Below, piece after piece: positions 8,641 to 17,919 of a stretch of 64,000 nt of DNA. Position 1 is the first letter of the stretch. Every line of letters starts with the position of its first letter. This stretch comes from Gulosibacter chungangensis (GTDB taxonomy: Bacteria; Actinomycetota; Actinomycetes; Actinomycetales; Microbacteriaceae), in assembly GCF_008831155.1 (NCBI RefSeq), contig NZ_WBKB01000004.1, positions 186,001 through 250,000 of the forward strand, read 5' to 3'. The position numbers and the translations under genes were made by a program. The notes under the pieces were generated by a model. That model made no database searches and had not been told where the DNA came from. It saw only the letters and a list, made by a program, of their open reading frames with translations.

Positions 8641-8652
8641 ATTCGTTTCAAA

Positions 8653-9060
8653 TCAATCGAGAAGTGAAGAAATAAGCGTGGTGATACGTTGCTTGATGTC
8701 GTCACGAATGGGGCGCACTGAGTCAATGCCCTGCCCCGCGGGGTCATCAAGCTCCCAATCCTCGTAACGCTTGCCTGGGAAGAATGGGCAGGCATCACCG
8801 CAACCCATCGTGATCACTACGTCAGAGTCCTGCACAGCCTCAGTGGTAAGCACTTTGGGTTGCTCGGCGGTGATGTCGATGCCTTCTTCGCGCATGGCGG
8901 CGACGGCTGTGGGATTGATCTGGTCGGCGGGCATCGACCCGGCGGAGCGTACCTCGATGCGATCGCCAGCGATGTGGCGTAGGTATCCCGCGGCCATTTG
9001 CGAACGCCCGGCGTTGTGCACACAGACGAATAGCACGGAGGGCTTGGTTTGAGTGGTCAT
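8653..9060 (-). CDS. arsC: Arsenate reductase, low-molecular-weight phosphatase type
   Basis: A 135-residue cytoplasmic enzyme reducing arsenate to arsenite. The phosphatase-loop nucleophile is Cys13 in CVHNAGRS (13-20). Cys87 and Cys91 (MGCGDACPFFPG) can form the disulfide relay of thioredoxin-coupled ArsC, and DPAGQG follows near 107. It is the last gene of a minus-strand operon with trxB, trxA, acr3 and an arsR-arsC fusion, starting 12 bp after the fusion gene. Having trxA and trxB in the same operon supports thioredoxin rather than mycothiol as the reductant, though that is an inference. A strong hairpin terminator follows. A close second copy lies at 32096-32515. Confidence 0.93.
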   Translation of the reverse strand: MTTQTKPSVLFVCVHNAGRSQMAAGYLRHIAGDRIEVRSAGSMPADQINPTAVAAMREEGIDITAEQPKVLTTEAVQDSDVVITMGCGDACPFFPGKRYEDWELDDPAGQGIDSVRPIRDDIKQRITTLISSLLD

Positions 9061-9072
9061 TGAAGTTTTTCC

Positions 9073-10074
9073 TTATGTGGTGAGCGTGTCAAGCAATGTG
9101 TGTACGCGGGTGGCGAGGTCGTCGCGGATCGCTTTGGCACCGTCATCAGAGGCGAGGGCAGGGTCTCCTACTGCCCAATCCTCGTAGCGCACACCGGGAA
9201 TGATGGGGCAGACATCACCGCAGCCCATGGTGATGACGACGTCTGCGGCACGCACCGCGTCATCGGTGAGTGGCTTTGGAAATGCTGTTGTCGCATCTTT
9301 GTCACCCTCAATTTCTGTGAGGAGCGAACGTACACTCGGGTGCACATCGACAGCTGGGTTCGATCCGGCCGAGCGAGCGATAACGGTGCCACCCGACAAC
9401 TGATTCATGAGGGCTGCCGCGAGCTGGGAACGCCCGGCATTCGCAACACATACGAACAGCACCTGCGGAACAGAAGTCTCACGGTCACGCATCAGGTCAG
9501 CAAGACGTTGTCTCGCGAAGCGTTCAGTGAGGGGAATCATGTGTTGGGTAAGTTTCGCAGACCTGACGAGACCCGCATACGATTCCCGTACGATCGCGGT
9601 TACCAGGTCGCGATTCAACTCGGAAAGTTCGTCGGCCAGTTCATCCGCGAGCCGCGTAACGCGAGCATCCATAGTGCGCAGCGCGACAGTGCGATCCTGT
9701 TCGCTCTCAATATCCTCAAGGAGGGTCGCCGGTGCAAAGGAATCTAGCAGCGCGGTGACAGCATTTTTGCGAGATGCGACGACTCGATACCAGACCCAGG
9801 TGCCACGACGCTCTGAGGCGAGCAACCCAGCGTCCTTCATGACTTTCAGATGGTGAGACACCGTGGGCTGCGACACGTCAGTAAGCTCAGCAAGATCGCA
9901 CACGCACGCTTCACCGCGGGGGTCTGTGGCGATGGCAGAGAGCATTCGCAGGCGGAGTGGCTCAGCGAGCGCCTTGAGTGTGGTTGCGACAGAGGAAGCG
10001 GCTGCAGACCCCATCGCGTGCTCCACTGTAGGTGTGCATATTTCTGGGTTGCGGAGCGCGGTGTCCGGGATCAT
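9073..10074 (-). CDS. ArsR-ArsC fusion: arsenic-sensing repressor joined to an LMW-phosphatase-type arsenate reductase domain
   Basis: The protein has 333 residues. Residues about 25-105 are an ArsR winged helix (LKALAEPLRLRMLSAIA, recognition helix DVSQPTVSHHLKVMK) with the arsenic-binding pair Cys57/Cys59 in CVCDL. Residues about 120-200 form a helical linker with ESYAGLVRSAKLTQHMIPLTERFARQR. Residues about 204-333 are an LMW-phosphatase/ArsC domain with CVANAGRS (Cys209), MGCGDVCP and DPALAS. Such ArsRC fusions are known from Microbacterium ars clusters. Its ATGA start overlaps the acr3 stop by 4 bp, so translation is probably coupled. It is the likely repressor of the operator at 12460-12491. 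An N-terminally truncated paralogue lies at 31221-32075. Confidence 0.93.
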   Translation of the reverse strand: MIPDTALRNPEICTPTVEHAMGSAAASSVATTLKALAEPLRLRMLSAIATDPRGEACVCDLAELTDVSQPTVSHHLKVMKDAGLLASERRGTWVWYRVVASRKNAVTALLDSFAPATLLEDIESEQDRTVALRTMDARVTRLADELADELSELNRDLVTAIVRESYAGLVRSAKLTQHMIPLTERFARQRLADLMRDRETSVPQVLFVCVANAGRSQLAAALMNQLSGGTVIARSAGSNPAVDVHPSVRSLLTEIEGDKDATTAFPKPLTDDAVRAADVVITMGCGDVCPIIPGVRYEDWAVGDPALASDDGAKAIRDDLATRVHTLLDTLTT

Positions 10075-11168
10075 GACTTGCTCGTTTCAGTCGCGTATGG
10101 GTCAGTCTTAAACCAAACTCTCGCCAGCCACAGGGAGACGTACACCAGGCCGACGAGCACCGGCACTTCAATGAGGGGGCCGACCACACCCGCGAGCGCC
10201 TGGCCAGAGGCAGCACCGAACGTGCCGATTGCGACTGCGATCGCGAGCTCAAAGTTATTGCCTGCTGCGGTGAACGCAAGGGACGTGGATCGGGCATAGC
10301 CGAGACCGATCGCATTACCAGCGATCATGCCGACAAACCACATAATGGCGAAGTACGCGAGCAGTGGCACCGCGATACGAGCAACATCAAGCGGATTATT
10401 TGTGATTGCTTCGCCCTGGAACGCGAAAAGCAGCACGATGGTGAAGAGCAGACCGTAGAGCGCCCACGGGCCGATCCTCGGGAGGAACTTCGCTTCGTAC
10501 CATTCGCGGCCGCGACGCTTCTCGCCGACCCACCGCGACATAAACCCTGCAAGCAGTGGAACGCCCAGGAAAACCAGCACATTGAGCGCGATCTGCCACA
10601 CCGAAACGTCGAGGCCCTGAGTGTCGAGGCCGAGCCAGCCGGGGAGTACCGTGAGGTAGAACCAGCCGAGCACGGAGAACATGACGACCTGGAACACTGA
10701 GTTCACCGCGATCAGTACCGCGGTTGCGTCGCCGTCACCGCATGCCAGGTCGTTCCAAATCACGACCATCGCGATACAGCGAGCAAGCCCAACGATGATG
10801 ACACCGGTGCGATACTCGGGGAGATCTGCGAGGAAGATCCATGCAAGGGTGAACATAAGCGCAGGGCCAACGAGCCAGTTGAGCACGAGCGATGAAATGA
10901 GCAGCTTTTTGTCTCCGGTGACTGCTGCGACTTTGTCGTAGCGGACCTTCGCGAGCACGGGGTACATCATGACGAGTAGCCCGAGTGCGATGGGCACGGA
11001 GATGCCACCAACCTCAAGTCGTGTCAGGAGTTCGGAGATGCCGGGGATGAAACGGCCGAGCAGGAGGCCTACGATCATGGCTAGCCCGATCCAGACCGCG
11101 AGCCACTTGTCGAGAGCCGACATGCGCTTGGGTGTCACCCGCGACGGAGTTGCCAAGGTATTCGTCAT
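10071..11168 (-). CDS. acr3: ACR3-family arsenite efflux permease
   Basis: A 365-residue polytopic membrane protein with about ten hydrophobic segments. The signature GLARCIAMVVIWNDLACGDG carries the conserved cysteine needed for arsenite transport in ACR3 proteins. A second signature, TAAGNNFELAIAVAIGTFG, lies near the C-terminus. It extrudes the arsenite made by the two ArsC-type reductases encoded downstream. Its start overlaps trxA by 4 bp and its end overlaps the arsRC start by 4 bp, placing it in the middle of a tightly packed operon. Length and motifs are complete, so it should be functional. Confidence 0.95.
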   Translation of the reverse strand: MTNTLATPSRVTPKRMSALDKWLAVWIGLAMIVGLLLGRFIPGISELLTRLEVGGISVPIALGLLVMMYPVLAKVRYDKVAAVTGDKKLLISSLVLNWLVGPALMFTLAWIFLADLPEYRTGVIIVGLARCIAMVVIWNDLACGDGDATAVLIAVNSVFQVVMFSVLGWFYLTVLPGWLGLDTQGLDVSVWQIALNVLVFLGVPLLAGFMSRWVGEKRRGREWYEAKFLPRIGPWALYGLLFTIVLLFAFQGEAITNNPLDVARIAVPLLAYFAIMWFVGMIAGNAIGLGYARSTSLAFTAAGNNFELAIAVAIGTFGAASGQALAGVVGPLIEVPVLVGLVYVSLWLARVWFKTDPYATETSKS

Positions 11169-11488
11169 GAGAGCAGTTCCTTAATCTTTGCCGCGATAAC
11201 TGGTCTTGGGTGTGCCCCGATAAGCACATCGACTCGCTCTCCAGCCTGGTAAAAACCGAGGGTTGGAATCGAAGTGACACCCGCCGCAGATACGGTGGCC
11301 GGATTCGCATCCGCATCAACTTTGACAATCTTCACTCGGCCCGAAAACTCGGCTGCTAAGTCTTCAAGCACTGGTGCGATCGCCTTGCACGGGCCGCACC
11401 AGGTCGCCCAGATGTCGACGACAACAGGGAGACCTGACTGGAGCACTTCGTGTTCAAAGGTGTCATCGGTGACGTTGACGATACTCAT
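11165..11488 (-). CDS. trxA: Thioredoxin
   Basis: A complete 107-residue thioredoxin with the active site WCGPC (about residues 29-33) and the cis-proline region TSIPT (about 75-79). It starts [16 protein letters not shown], the usual N-terminal strand. It overlaps trxB upstream and acr3 downstream by 4 bp each. In this context it most likely recycles the arsenate reductases encoded in the same operon, with electrons from the adjacent TrxB. It is probably a resistance-dedicated copy rather than the housekeeping gene. Confidence 0.93.
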   Translation of the reverse strand: MSIVNVTDDTFEHEVLQSGLPVVVDIWATWCGPCKAIAPVLEDLAAEFSGRVKIVKVDADANPATVSAAGVTSIPTLGFYQAGERVDVLIGAHPRPVIAAKIKELLS

Positions 11489-12462
11489 ATGACACTCTCC
11501 AGAACGAGATCCGAGCGTTGTTCAGATGAGATGAGACTTGATAAAAATTGCTGTGCATCCTGCGCTGCGGCGCATCCCGTACCTGCAGCGGTGATCGCCT
11601 GCCGGTAAGTGTGATCGACCAAGTCGCCCGCCGCGAACACGCCTGGGAGGCTCGTTCGGGTGGATGGATGCTCAACTTTCACGTAGCCGTCGCTATCGGT
11701 TGCCACCTGCTCTGCGACAAGCGCGGATCGTGGGTCATGACCGATGGCAATGAACACCCCCGTCACATCTAACACTCGTTCCGAGCCGTCAACCGTGTTC
11801 TTGAGCCGGAGTCCATCGGCCTGCTCCTCGCCAAGGATTTCAGCCACTTCGGAGTTCCAGGCAACTTCAATCTTGGAGTCAGCGAGCACTCGATCGACCA
11901 TGACCTTTGAGGCGCGGAACTCATCACGACGGTGGACGATGGTGACCTTTGACGCGAATCGCGTCAAAAATAGCGCCTCTTCCATCGCGGAATCACCGCC
12001 TCCAACTACGGCGATCTGCTTCTCGCGGAAGAAGAACCCATCACACGTGGCACACCACGAGACACCATGGCCAGAAAGACGATCTTCCTCGGGCAAGCCG
12101 AGCTTGCGGTACTCGGACCCCATCGCCAGCACTACAGCACGAGCGGCATAGGCCTCACCGTTACCGGTCTTGATCGTTTTGACGGCACCTTGAAGGTCGA
12201 TGCTTACAGCATCGTCGTTGATGATTCGCGCACCGAATCGCTCGGCCTGAGCGCGCATCGCATCCATCAGGTCTGGGCCCTGAATCCCGTCGATAAAGCC
12301 GGGAAAGTTTTCGACCTCGGTTGTTGTCATCAGCGCGCCGCCCGCAGTTACGGATCCTGCGAGGACTACCGGAGCAAGGCCCGCACGTGCTGCGTAAACC
12401 GCGGCCGTGTATCCAGCAGGTCCGGAGCCGACAATAACTAGCTCTACTTCTTGAATTGACAT
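11485..12462 (-). CDS. trxB: Thioredoxin reductase (NADPH, FAD)
   Basis: A 325-residue low-Mr thioredoxin reductase. It has an N-terminal FAD Rossmann motif ([20 protein letters not shown]), the redox pair CATC near residue 138, an NADPH motif [15 protein letters not shown], and the C-terminal FAD-binding [21 protein letters not shown]. It is the first gene of the arsenic operon and passes electrons from NADPH to TrxA. The ATG at 12462 lies inside an inverted repeat that also holds a -10-like TAAATA 7 bases upstream, so the mRNA may be leaderless and repressed at the start codon by the operon's ArsR domain. Confidence 0.93.
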   Translation of the reverse strand: MSIQEVELVIVGSGPAGYTAAVYAARAGLAPVVLAGSVTAGGALMTTTEVENFPGFIDGIQGPDLMDAMRAQAERFGARIINDDAVSIDLQGAVKTIKTGNGEAYAARAVVLAMGSEYRKLGLPEEDRLSGHGVSWCATCDGFFFREKQIAVVGGGDSAMEEALFLTRFASKVTIVHRRDEFRASKVMVDRVLADSKIEVAWNSEVAEILGEEQADGLRLKNTVDGSERVLDVTGVFIAIGHDPRSALVAEQVATDSDGYVKVEHPSTRTSLPGVFAAGDLVDHTYRQAITAAGTGCAAAQDAQQFLSSLISSEQRSDLVLESVI

Positions 12463-12491
12463 GCATCTATATTTACAAACTTCGATGCATG
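12460..12491 (-). promoter_or_regulatory. Promoter/operator of the arsenic operon
   Basis: A perfect 8-bp inverted repeat, CATGCATC at 12460-12467 and GATGCATG at 12484-12491, encloses an AT-rich 16-base core. On the minus strand the core contains TAAATA, 7 bases before the trxB ATG, and the left arm includes that ATG. This is the expected place for binding by the ArsR domain of the operon's ArsRC protein. Confidence 0.5.
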
Positions 12492-12744
12492 CTGCAGCCT
12501 CGTGTGACGAAATTCACTGACTCGTTAGGTGGTGTTCAACTATAAGGTTGCGGGTGCGCTATGGTCCCGCTGCGGCTAGTGAGCGCGCAACGCTTCACTA
12601 GGGGAGCGCTGGGACGCGGAAACTCCACGCCTCCGACGATCCGTGGAATCACGCGCGTGATGGCGATTGTCGGGATCTTCTCTGAGGTTCCAGCCAAAGC
12701 GTCAGCTCATAGGTCACCACTTGCTGACTGTTCATCTAGGACTG

Positions 12745-12764
12745 TATAGTTCAGCACATGCTGA
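12745..12764 (+). promoter_or_regulatory. -10 element and operator of cmtR
   Basis: TATAGT at 12745-12750 lies 7 bases before the cmtR ATG, fitting a leaderless transcript. A perfect palindrome TCAGCACATGCTGA at 12751-12764 covers the start codon. A further TGCTGAC copy lies about 28 bases upstream (12722-12728). Binding of CmtR here would block transcription initiation directly. Confidence 0.55.
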
Positions 12765-13129
12765 CTATTGCTTCTCGTGTGGACGTGATGAACCGGTTGG
12801 GTCGCGCCATGGCTGACCCGACGCGGTCGAGGATTCTGTTGACATTACTTTCCGGACCAGGGTACCCAGCGGAGTTGGCGCGGGAATTGGAGCTGACACG
12901 CACGAATGTATCGAACCACCTGACCTGTCTGCGCGGGTGCGGGATCGTGGCCGCTGAGCCCGAGGGTCGCAAGACTCGTTACGAGATCGCCGACCCTCAC
13001 CTGACGGCGGCATTGACGGCGCTGGTGGATGTGACCCTTGCAGTCGACGAGCAGGTCCCGTGCCTCGATCCGGCTTGCGCTGTTCCTGGCTGCTGCATCA
13101 CAGTGGACACCGCTGAGACAACCCAGTGA
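12758..13129 (+). CDS. cmtR: CmtR-type cadmium/lead-sensing ArsR-family repressor
   Basis: The 123-residue protein is close to mycobacterial CmtR: GRAMADPTRSRILLTLL, recognition helix LTRTNVSNHLTCLRGCG, wing EGRKTRYEIADPHL. The CLRGC pair (about residues 49 and 53) corresponds to the metal-binding cysteines Cys57/Cys61 of CmtR. The C-terminal tail has four more cysteines (PCLDPACAVPGCC) that could supply the third ligand. It is divergent from the arsenic operon by about 295 bp. It overlaps the downstream P-type ATPase by 4 bp, so it almost certainly regulates that gene. The start codon sits in a TCAGCA..TGCTGA palindrome, consistent with autorepression. Confidence 0.9.
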   Translation: MLTIASRVDVMNRLGRAMADPTRSRILLTLLSGPGYPAELARELELTRTNVSNHLTCLRGCGIVAAEPEGRKTRYEIADPHLTAALTALVDVTLAVDEQVPCLDPACAVPGCCITVDTAETTQ

Positions 13130-15120
13130 GCGCGTCGTGTTGCGAGCCGCCCAGCACAACAGGGGCCGAGACGGGGGAGATGGAGCGCCCATGGTGGGGT
13201 GATCTAGCGATCCTGATTCCACTGGCTTCTGGACTTTTCTTCATCGTGGGCCTGGTCACCGAGTGGACGACGGGGAATAATCCGACCGCTGAAATGGTGG
13301 CGTTGGTGCTGTTCTGGATTGGGCTACTGCTCGGGGCATACACGTTCGTGCCCGGGGCGCTGCGGGGTCTATTCACCAAGGGCAAGCTCGGCATCGCGCT
13401 ACTAATGACGATCAGTGCCGTTGGGGCGGTGATCCTCGGGTATGTCGAGGAGGCCGCGGCGCTGGCGTTCCTGTACTCCATCGCCGAAGCGCTCGAAGAC
13501 AAAGCGATGGATCGGGCCCGGTCCGGCCTTCGCTCTCTGCTCAAGCTGGTACCCGAGACGGCGACCATCCTTCGCGCTGGCATACCTGTCGAGATCCCTG
13601 CACGAGAGATCCGGGGCGGTGATGTGTTGCGGGTGCGGCCCGGTGAACGCATCGCAACCGACGGCACGGTCGCTCGGGGTGCGAGCAGGCTGGACACCTC
13701 GGCGGTCACTGGGGAATCTATCCCCGTGGAAGTTACCGCTGGCGATCAGGTCGCGGCGGGGTCGATCAACACCTCCGGGTCACTGGAAATCACCGCCACC
13801 GCTGATGGCACAGACAACTCGCTGACTACTCTCGTCGGGCTCGTGGAGCAGGCGCAGCAGGACCGAGGTCAGCGCGCCCGCCTCGCGGACCGCATCGCAC
13901 GCCCACTTGTACCGGGCGTGATTATCCTCGCTGTGCTCGTCGGGACGATCGGGTCGTTGTTCGGTGATCCGGAGACGTGGATCATTCGCGCTCTGGTTGT
14001 GCTTGTCGCGGCCTCCCCGTGTGCACTCGCGATCGCGGTGCCGGTCACAGTCGTTTCCGCGATTGGTGCCGCGAGTCGCTTTGGAGTGATATTCAAGAGC
14101 GGTGCGGCGTTCGAACGCTTTGGCACCTTGCGTCGTATCGCTGTCGATAAGACCGGCACCCTCACCCGCAACCAGCCTGCAGTCACCGCGGTCGAGGCAG
14201 CCGACGGTGTTTCCCGCGAAGAAATGCTCGCCTGGGCAGCGGCCATCGAGCAGCACAGCACCCATCCACTTGCAGCCGCTATCACCGCCGCGGCCCCGGG
14301 TACACCCGCCGCATCCGGGGTGAGCGAAACACCCGGCCACGGCGTCACCGGCCATGTCGACAGCCACAAGATCACCGTCGGGAGCCCCCGCTGGATCACC
14401 CCGGCCGGTGACCTCGCGAGCAGGGTCGCGGCAATGGAATCAGACGGTCAGACCTGCGTCATGGTCACCCGCGACGGGCACACTGTCGGTGCGATTGGTG
14501 TCCGCGACGAGCTCCGGCCCGAGGCCGCCGAAACCGTTGCCTCACTCCGTGACCTGGGGGTCGAGGTAATGATGCTCACTGGCGATAACTCCCGCACCGC
14601 GAACGCTCTCGCGAAGATCGCTGGGATCGCTGACGTGCGCGCGGAACTACGCCCCGAAGATAAAGCCCGTGAAATCACCGACACAGTGAAGCAACAGCCG
14701 ACAGGCATGATTGGTGACGGTATCAATGACGCCCCCGCGCTGGCCTCGGCCACCGTCGGCATCGCAATGGGCGCAACCGGGTCGGATGCAGCCATAGAGT
14801 CCGCCGACATTGCCTTCACCGGTCATGATCTTCGCCTCATCCCACAGGCGCTGCTCCATGCGCGCCGCGGGCGAAACATCATCAACCAGAACATCGTTCT
14901 GTCTTTGGCGATCATCGTCGTGCTGTTGCCATTGGCAATCACCGGTGTACTCGGTCTTGCCGCTGTCGTCCTGGTTCACGAGGTCGCCGAAGTTTTTGTC
15001 ATTGCCAACGGGTTACGCGCTGCCCGCACCCGACGACCGCGCCCATACCCGATCGCGTCAGAGCAGAACCGCGGTGCAAATACCACACCCAAAATGAAGA
15101 ACGAAGGAGTGGACGCATGA
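13126..15120 (+). CDS. cadA: Heavy-metal P1B-type ATPase, probable cadmium/zinc/cobalt exporter
   Basis: A 664-residue pump without an N-terminal HMA domain. A short N-terminal CCEPP cysteine pair could bind metal. The order of domains is usual: membrane helices, actuator domain with TGES, transmembrane metal motif SPC (Ser297-Pro298-Cys299), phosphorylation site DKTGTLT (Asp341), HP-type ATP-binding motif, and hinge GDGINDAPALA. The last helix carries HEVAEVFVIANG. SPC instead of CPC, with a His-Glu pair in the last helix, resembles the P1B-4 subgroup. Control by CmtR points to cadmium or lead in practice. It starts with GTG overlapping cmtR by 4 bp and ends overlapping the next gene by 4 bp. 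Confidence 0.88.
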   Translation: MSASCCEPPSTTGAETGEMERPWWGDLAILIPLASGLFFIVGLVTEWTTGNNPTAEMVALVLFWIGLLLGAYTFVPGALRGLFTKGKLGIALLMTISAVGAVILGYVEEAAALAFLYSIAEALEDKAMDRARSGLRSLLKLVPETATILRAGIPVEIPAREIRGGDVLRVRPGERIATDGTVARGASRLDTSAVTGESIPVEVTAGDQVAAGSINTSGSLEITATADGTDNSLTTLVGLVEQAQQDRGQRARLADRIARPLVPGVIILAVLVGTIGSLFGDPETWIIRALVVLVAASPCALAIAVPVTVVSAIGAASRFGVIFKSGAAFERFGTLRRIAVDKTGTLTRNQPAVTAVEAADGVSREEMLAWAAAIEQHSTHPLAAAITAAAPGTPAASGVSETPGHGVTGHVDSHKITVGSPRWITPAGDLASRVAAMESDGQTCVMVTRDGHTVGAIGVRDELRPEAAETVASLRDLGVEVMMLTGDNSRTANALAKIAGIADVRAELRPEDKAREITDTVKQQPTGMIGDGINDAPALASATVGIAMGATGSDAAIESADIAFTGHDLRLIPQALLHARRGRNIINQNIVLSLAIIVVLLPLAITGVLGLAAVVLVHEVAEVFVIANGLRAARTRRPRPYPIASEQNRGANTTPKMKNEGVDA

Positions 15121-15425
15121 AGGTTCAGGTATTACATATCGAGGAATGCCCCAGCTGGGAGGAGGCCGGGGCACGGGCCAGACAAGCACTCGACGGTGCA
15201 GGCCTGGCGGATGTGGCTGTTGAGTTCGTCCTTATCCGCACGCCAACCGAAGCAGCGATTACTGCGTTCGCTGGCTCGCCAACTATCGTCGTCGACGGTG
15301 AAGACCTGTTCCCATCCGACGGACAGACCACTTCGCTCGCCTGCAGGGTCTATTTCACTGAACACGGCCTTGCCGGAACGCCCACCCGAACACAAATCGA
15401 GCGAGCACTCCAGAATCACCTGTAA
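15117..15425 (+). CDS. Small thioredoxin-fold-like protein of a metal-resistance operon
   Basis: A 102-residue protein with a single N-terminal cysteine in VLHIEECPSWEEA (Cys12 region) and a SPTIVVDGEDLF segment typical of the cis-proline loop in thioredoxin/glutaredoxin folds. A further cysteine lies in SLACRVYFTE. No CxxC active site is present. Similar proteins occur beside metal and mercury resistance genes in actinobacteria and are often annotated as thioredoxin-family or alkylmercury-lyase-like. The start overlaps the P-type ATPase stop by 4 bp. Its precise role is unknown. Confidence 0.7.
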   Translation: MKVQVLHIEECPSWEEAGARARQALDGAGLADVAVEFVLIRTPTEAAITAFAGSPTIVVDGEDLFPSDGQTTSLACRVYFTEHGLAGTPTRTQIERALQNHL

Positions 15426-15440
15426 CTGACATAGAGGAGA

Positions 15441-16423
15441 ATGAGAGCCGGGGCCGAGTGGATGGAGCGATTCCAGGTGCGGCTCTACTTGGTGGCCCTC
15501 CTTATTGGACTTCTCGTCGGGCTCCTGCTCCCTGTGGTTGCGTATCCGGCCGAGGCCGCGATCAACCCCGTGCTTGGACTCCTGCTGTATGCGACGTTCC
15601 TCGGGGTGCCGTTCCGACAGATCGGGCAGGTGTTCCGAGACTGGCGATTTCTCACCACCGTGCTTGTCGTGAACTTCATCTTCGCGCCAGTGGTGGTGTG
15701 GAGCCTGTCGCGTATCGTCGCACACGACCAGGTGCTGCTAGTCGGGGTGTTGTTCGTGTTGCTGACGCCGTGCGTGGACTATGTGATTGTATTCACCGGG
15801 ATCGCGGGCGGCGCAAAAGATCGTCTCCTCGCCGCAGCTCCGCTGCTCATGCTCGCCCAGATGCTGCTACTCCCGCTCTATCTCTGGGTCTTCGTCGGAG
15901 CTGAGTTCGTCGCTGCCGTCGATCTCGCCCCTTTTCTCGAAGCGTTCCTGCTGCTCATCGTCCTGCCCCTGGCCGCGGCTGTGCTCACACAGCTCGCGGC
16001 TGCGCTCACCCGTTGGGGCAGGGCGCTGGAAACAGTGGTGCTGGGGCGATGGTGCCGCTGATGATGCTCACGCTCGCGATCGTCGTCGCCTCCCAGATCG
16101 GCGGCGTGAGTGCCCAACTCGACTCGCTGTTGCTCGCGATCCCCGTCTACGTCCTCTTCGCCGCGATCATGGTGCCGATCGGCGCAGTCGCTGGAAAAGT
16201 TGCGAGACTCGACATTCCTGGTCAGCGAGCGGTCGTATTCAGTGGCGCGACGCGCAACTCGCTCGTCGTGCTCCCGCTCGTGCTCGCGCTGCCCGCAGCG
16301 TTCGCACTCACCCCGCTTGTCGTAGTCACCCAGACACTGGTCGAACTGATCGTTATGGTGATCTTCGTCCGCCTCATCCCACGCTTCCTGACGCTCCGAG
16401 TTGGACGGCAAGAAGCTCTGTAG
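15441..16423 (+). pseudogene. ACR3/bile-acid-symporter-like arsenic resistance transporter, frameshifted
   Basis: Two overlapping frames together encode one polytopic transporter of about 325 residues. The first ends in ...RALETVVLGRWCR at 16061. The second continues with AMVPLMMLTLAIVVASQIGG to 16423. Adding one G to the GGGG run at 16043-16046 restores a continuous protein, so either a base was lost in the homopolymer or the sequence has an error there. The family is the arsenic resistance/bile acid:sodium symporter superfamily. It follows the thioredoxin-like gene by 15 bp and would be the last gene of the cmtR operon. The start may be 15441 or the ATG at 15462. Confidence 0.75.
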
Positions 16424-16503
16424 AAATAGGGTGGCGGTAGGAGTTCCACGAACGTCAACCCACAACCGCCCGAGAAGATGGTGAGGGTTATATCTCCTGC
16501 CAG

Positions 16504-17919
16504 TCATCCTGGTGGTGGTAACGAAGAGTTCCAGTTCCCCGGGATGCAGTTGGTGCTGGCATACGAACGAACGGTCCTTGATACGCCAAAGTCCTTGGCC
16601 ACACCGAGCACGGGCAGGAGCTTCTGCTCGGTGCCGGTTAGTCCAAGTGCCTTCGCCGTGGCTCCGAGCTGGTCGGACTCCTGGCGGTAGATGATCCGCG
16701 TTTCGGCGTACGCGAGCAGGCTATTGGCCAGAGCTCGCATTGCGGATCCTTGATCTCCGACGTTCTCCAGATCGGTCAGCTTATGGAAAATGAGCATGTT
16801 CGCGATTCCGTAGTGCCTCGCCAGCCGCCAGTGAGCATCCATGCGTCGCAGCAACGCCGGATGAGACATGAGACGCCATGCTTCGTCATAGATACACCAG
16901 CGCTGGCCGCCGTTCGGGTCGAGCAGCGCGGACTCCATCCAGGCCGACGAGCACGTCATGAGCACCGACATCAGCGTCGAGTTCTCCGTCACCCGTGACA
17001 GATCAAGCGAGATCATCGGCAGCGTCGGATCGAATGTGACGGTCGACGGGCCATCGAAAAGCCCGGCGAGATCACCCGAGACTAACCGCCGCAGTGCGTG
17101 TCCAACGAGACGTCCGTCTTCGGCGAGTCGTCATCGAGATCCGCTTCCGAGGTAGGAGCAAGGATGTGGTCGACGACCATCGGAAGGATCGGTACATCGT
17201 TGCTGCGTACGACCTCAGTCAGCGCTGTATCGATCGACGTGTGTTCCAGCGGAGGGAGAGGTCGCGTCAGAACTGTCTCCGCCAGTGCACCGATCAGATC
17301 GCGGCGTCGCGCGGAGACGGTGGCTGACCAGCTCTCCCACCCATCCCTGTGGGCCGATAGCCCTCGTCGAGAGGATTCAGCCGGGTAGAGCGTCCGTGAC
17401 CGAGCACGATTGCTTTGCCGCCGACGGCTTCGGCTACCGCAGTGTGCTCACCCTTCGGATCGCCAGGAACGTAGACACGACGGCCGAAAGGGAGCGATCG
17501 TGTATAGAGGCTTTTGGCCAGACTGGATTTTCCGGAACCGACGATGCCCGCGAGCACGAGGTTTGGCGCGGTGATGAGGCCGCGTGCGTAGAGCCCCCAT
17601 GGGTCGTAGACGAAGGACCCACCGGAGTACAGGTCCTGACCAACGAAAACACCGTCGGGCCCGAGACCGCCTTCGGCTAGGAATGGGTACGCGCCAGCGA
17701 GGGGTGCTGAGGTGTCTTGATGTCGCGGCAGGCGAAGCTTTCCGTGCGAACGCAGCTGGGCAGGACCCGGCTCTCCAGCTGCCGGGAGGTACGTGGTCGC
17801 CCGGCGTTCCACCAACTCAGTCGCATACTTTGCGCGGGCGGCTTGACGCTCCGACGGCTGCTGCTCACATCACGCTGTTTGCTGGCCCTGCGGCCGCGGT
17901 TAGAGTTGAAGAGTGCCAC
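16504..17919 (-). pseudogene. VirB4-like conjugation ATPase, multiply frameshifted and 3' truncated
   Basis: Pieces of one gene lie in several frames. From the GTG at 17919, [11 protein letters not shown]...SVKPPAQ runs to about 17835, where a base is missing from an A-run. The next frame carries ELVERRATTYLPAAGEPGP, Walker A GIVGSGKSSLAK and RLNPLDEGYRPTGMG. After further shifts between about 17330 and 17030 a third frame carries MISLDLSRVTENSTLMSVLM and Walker B DEAWRLM. After TGTEQKLLPVLG the sequence departs from the family and ends GVAKDFGVSRTVRSYAS, which resembles a serine-recombinase helix-turn-helix. This is the energising ATPase of a type IV secretion apparatus and cannot be functional here. 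It suggests the relaxase at 1.5-5 kb belongs to a decayed conjugative element. Confidence 0.85.
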
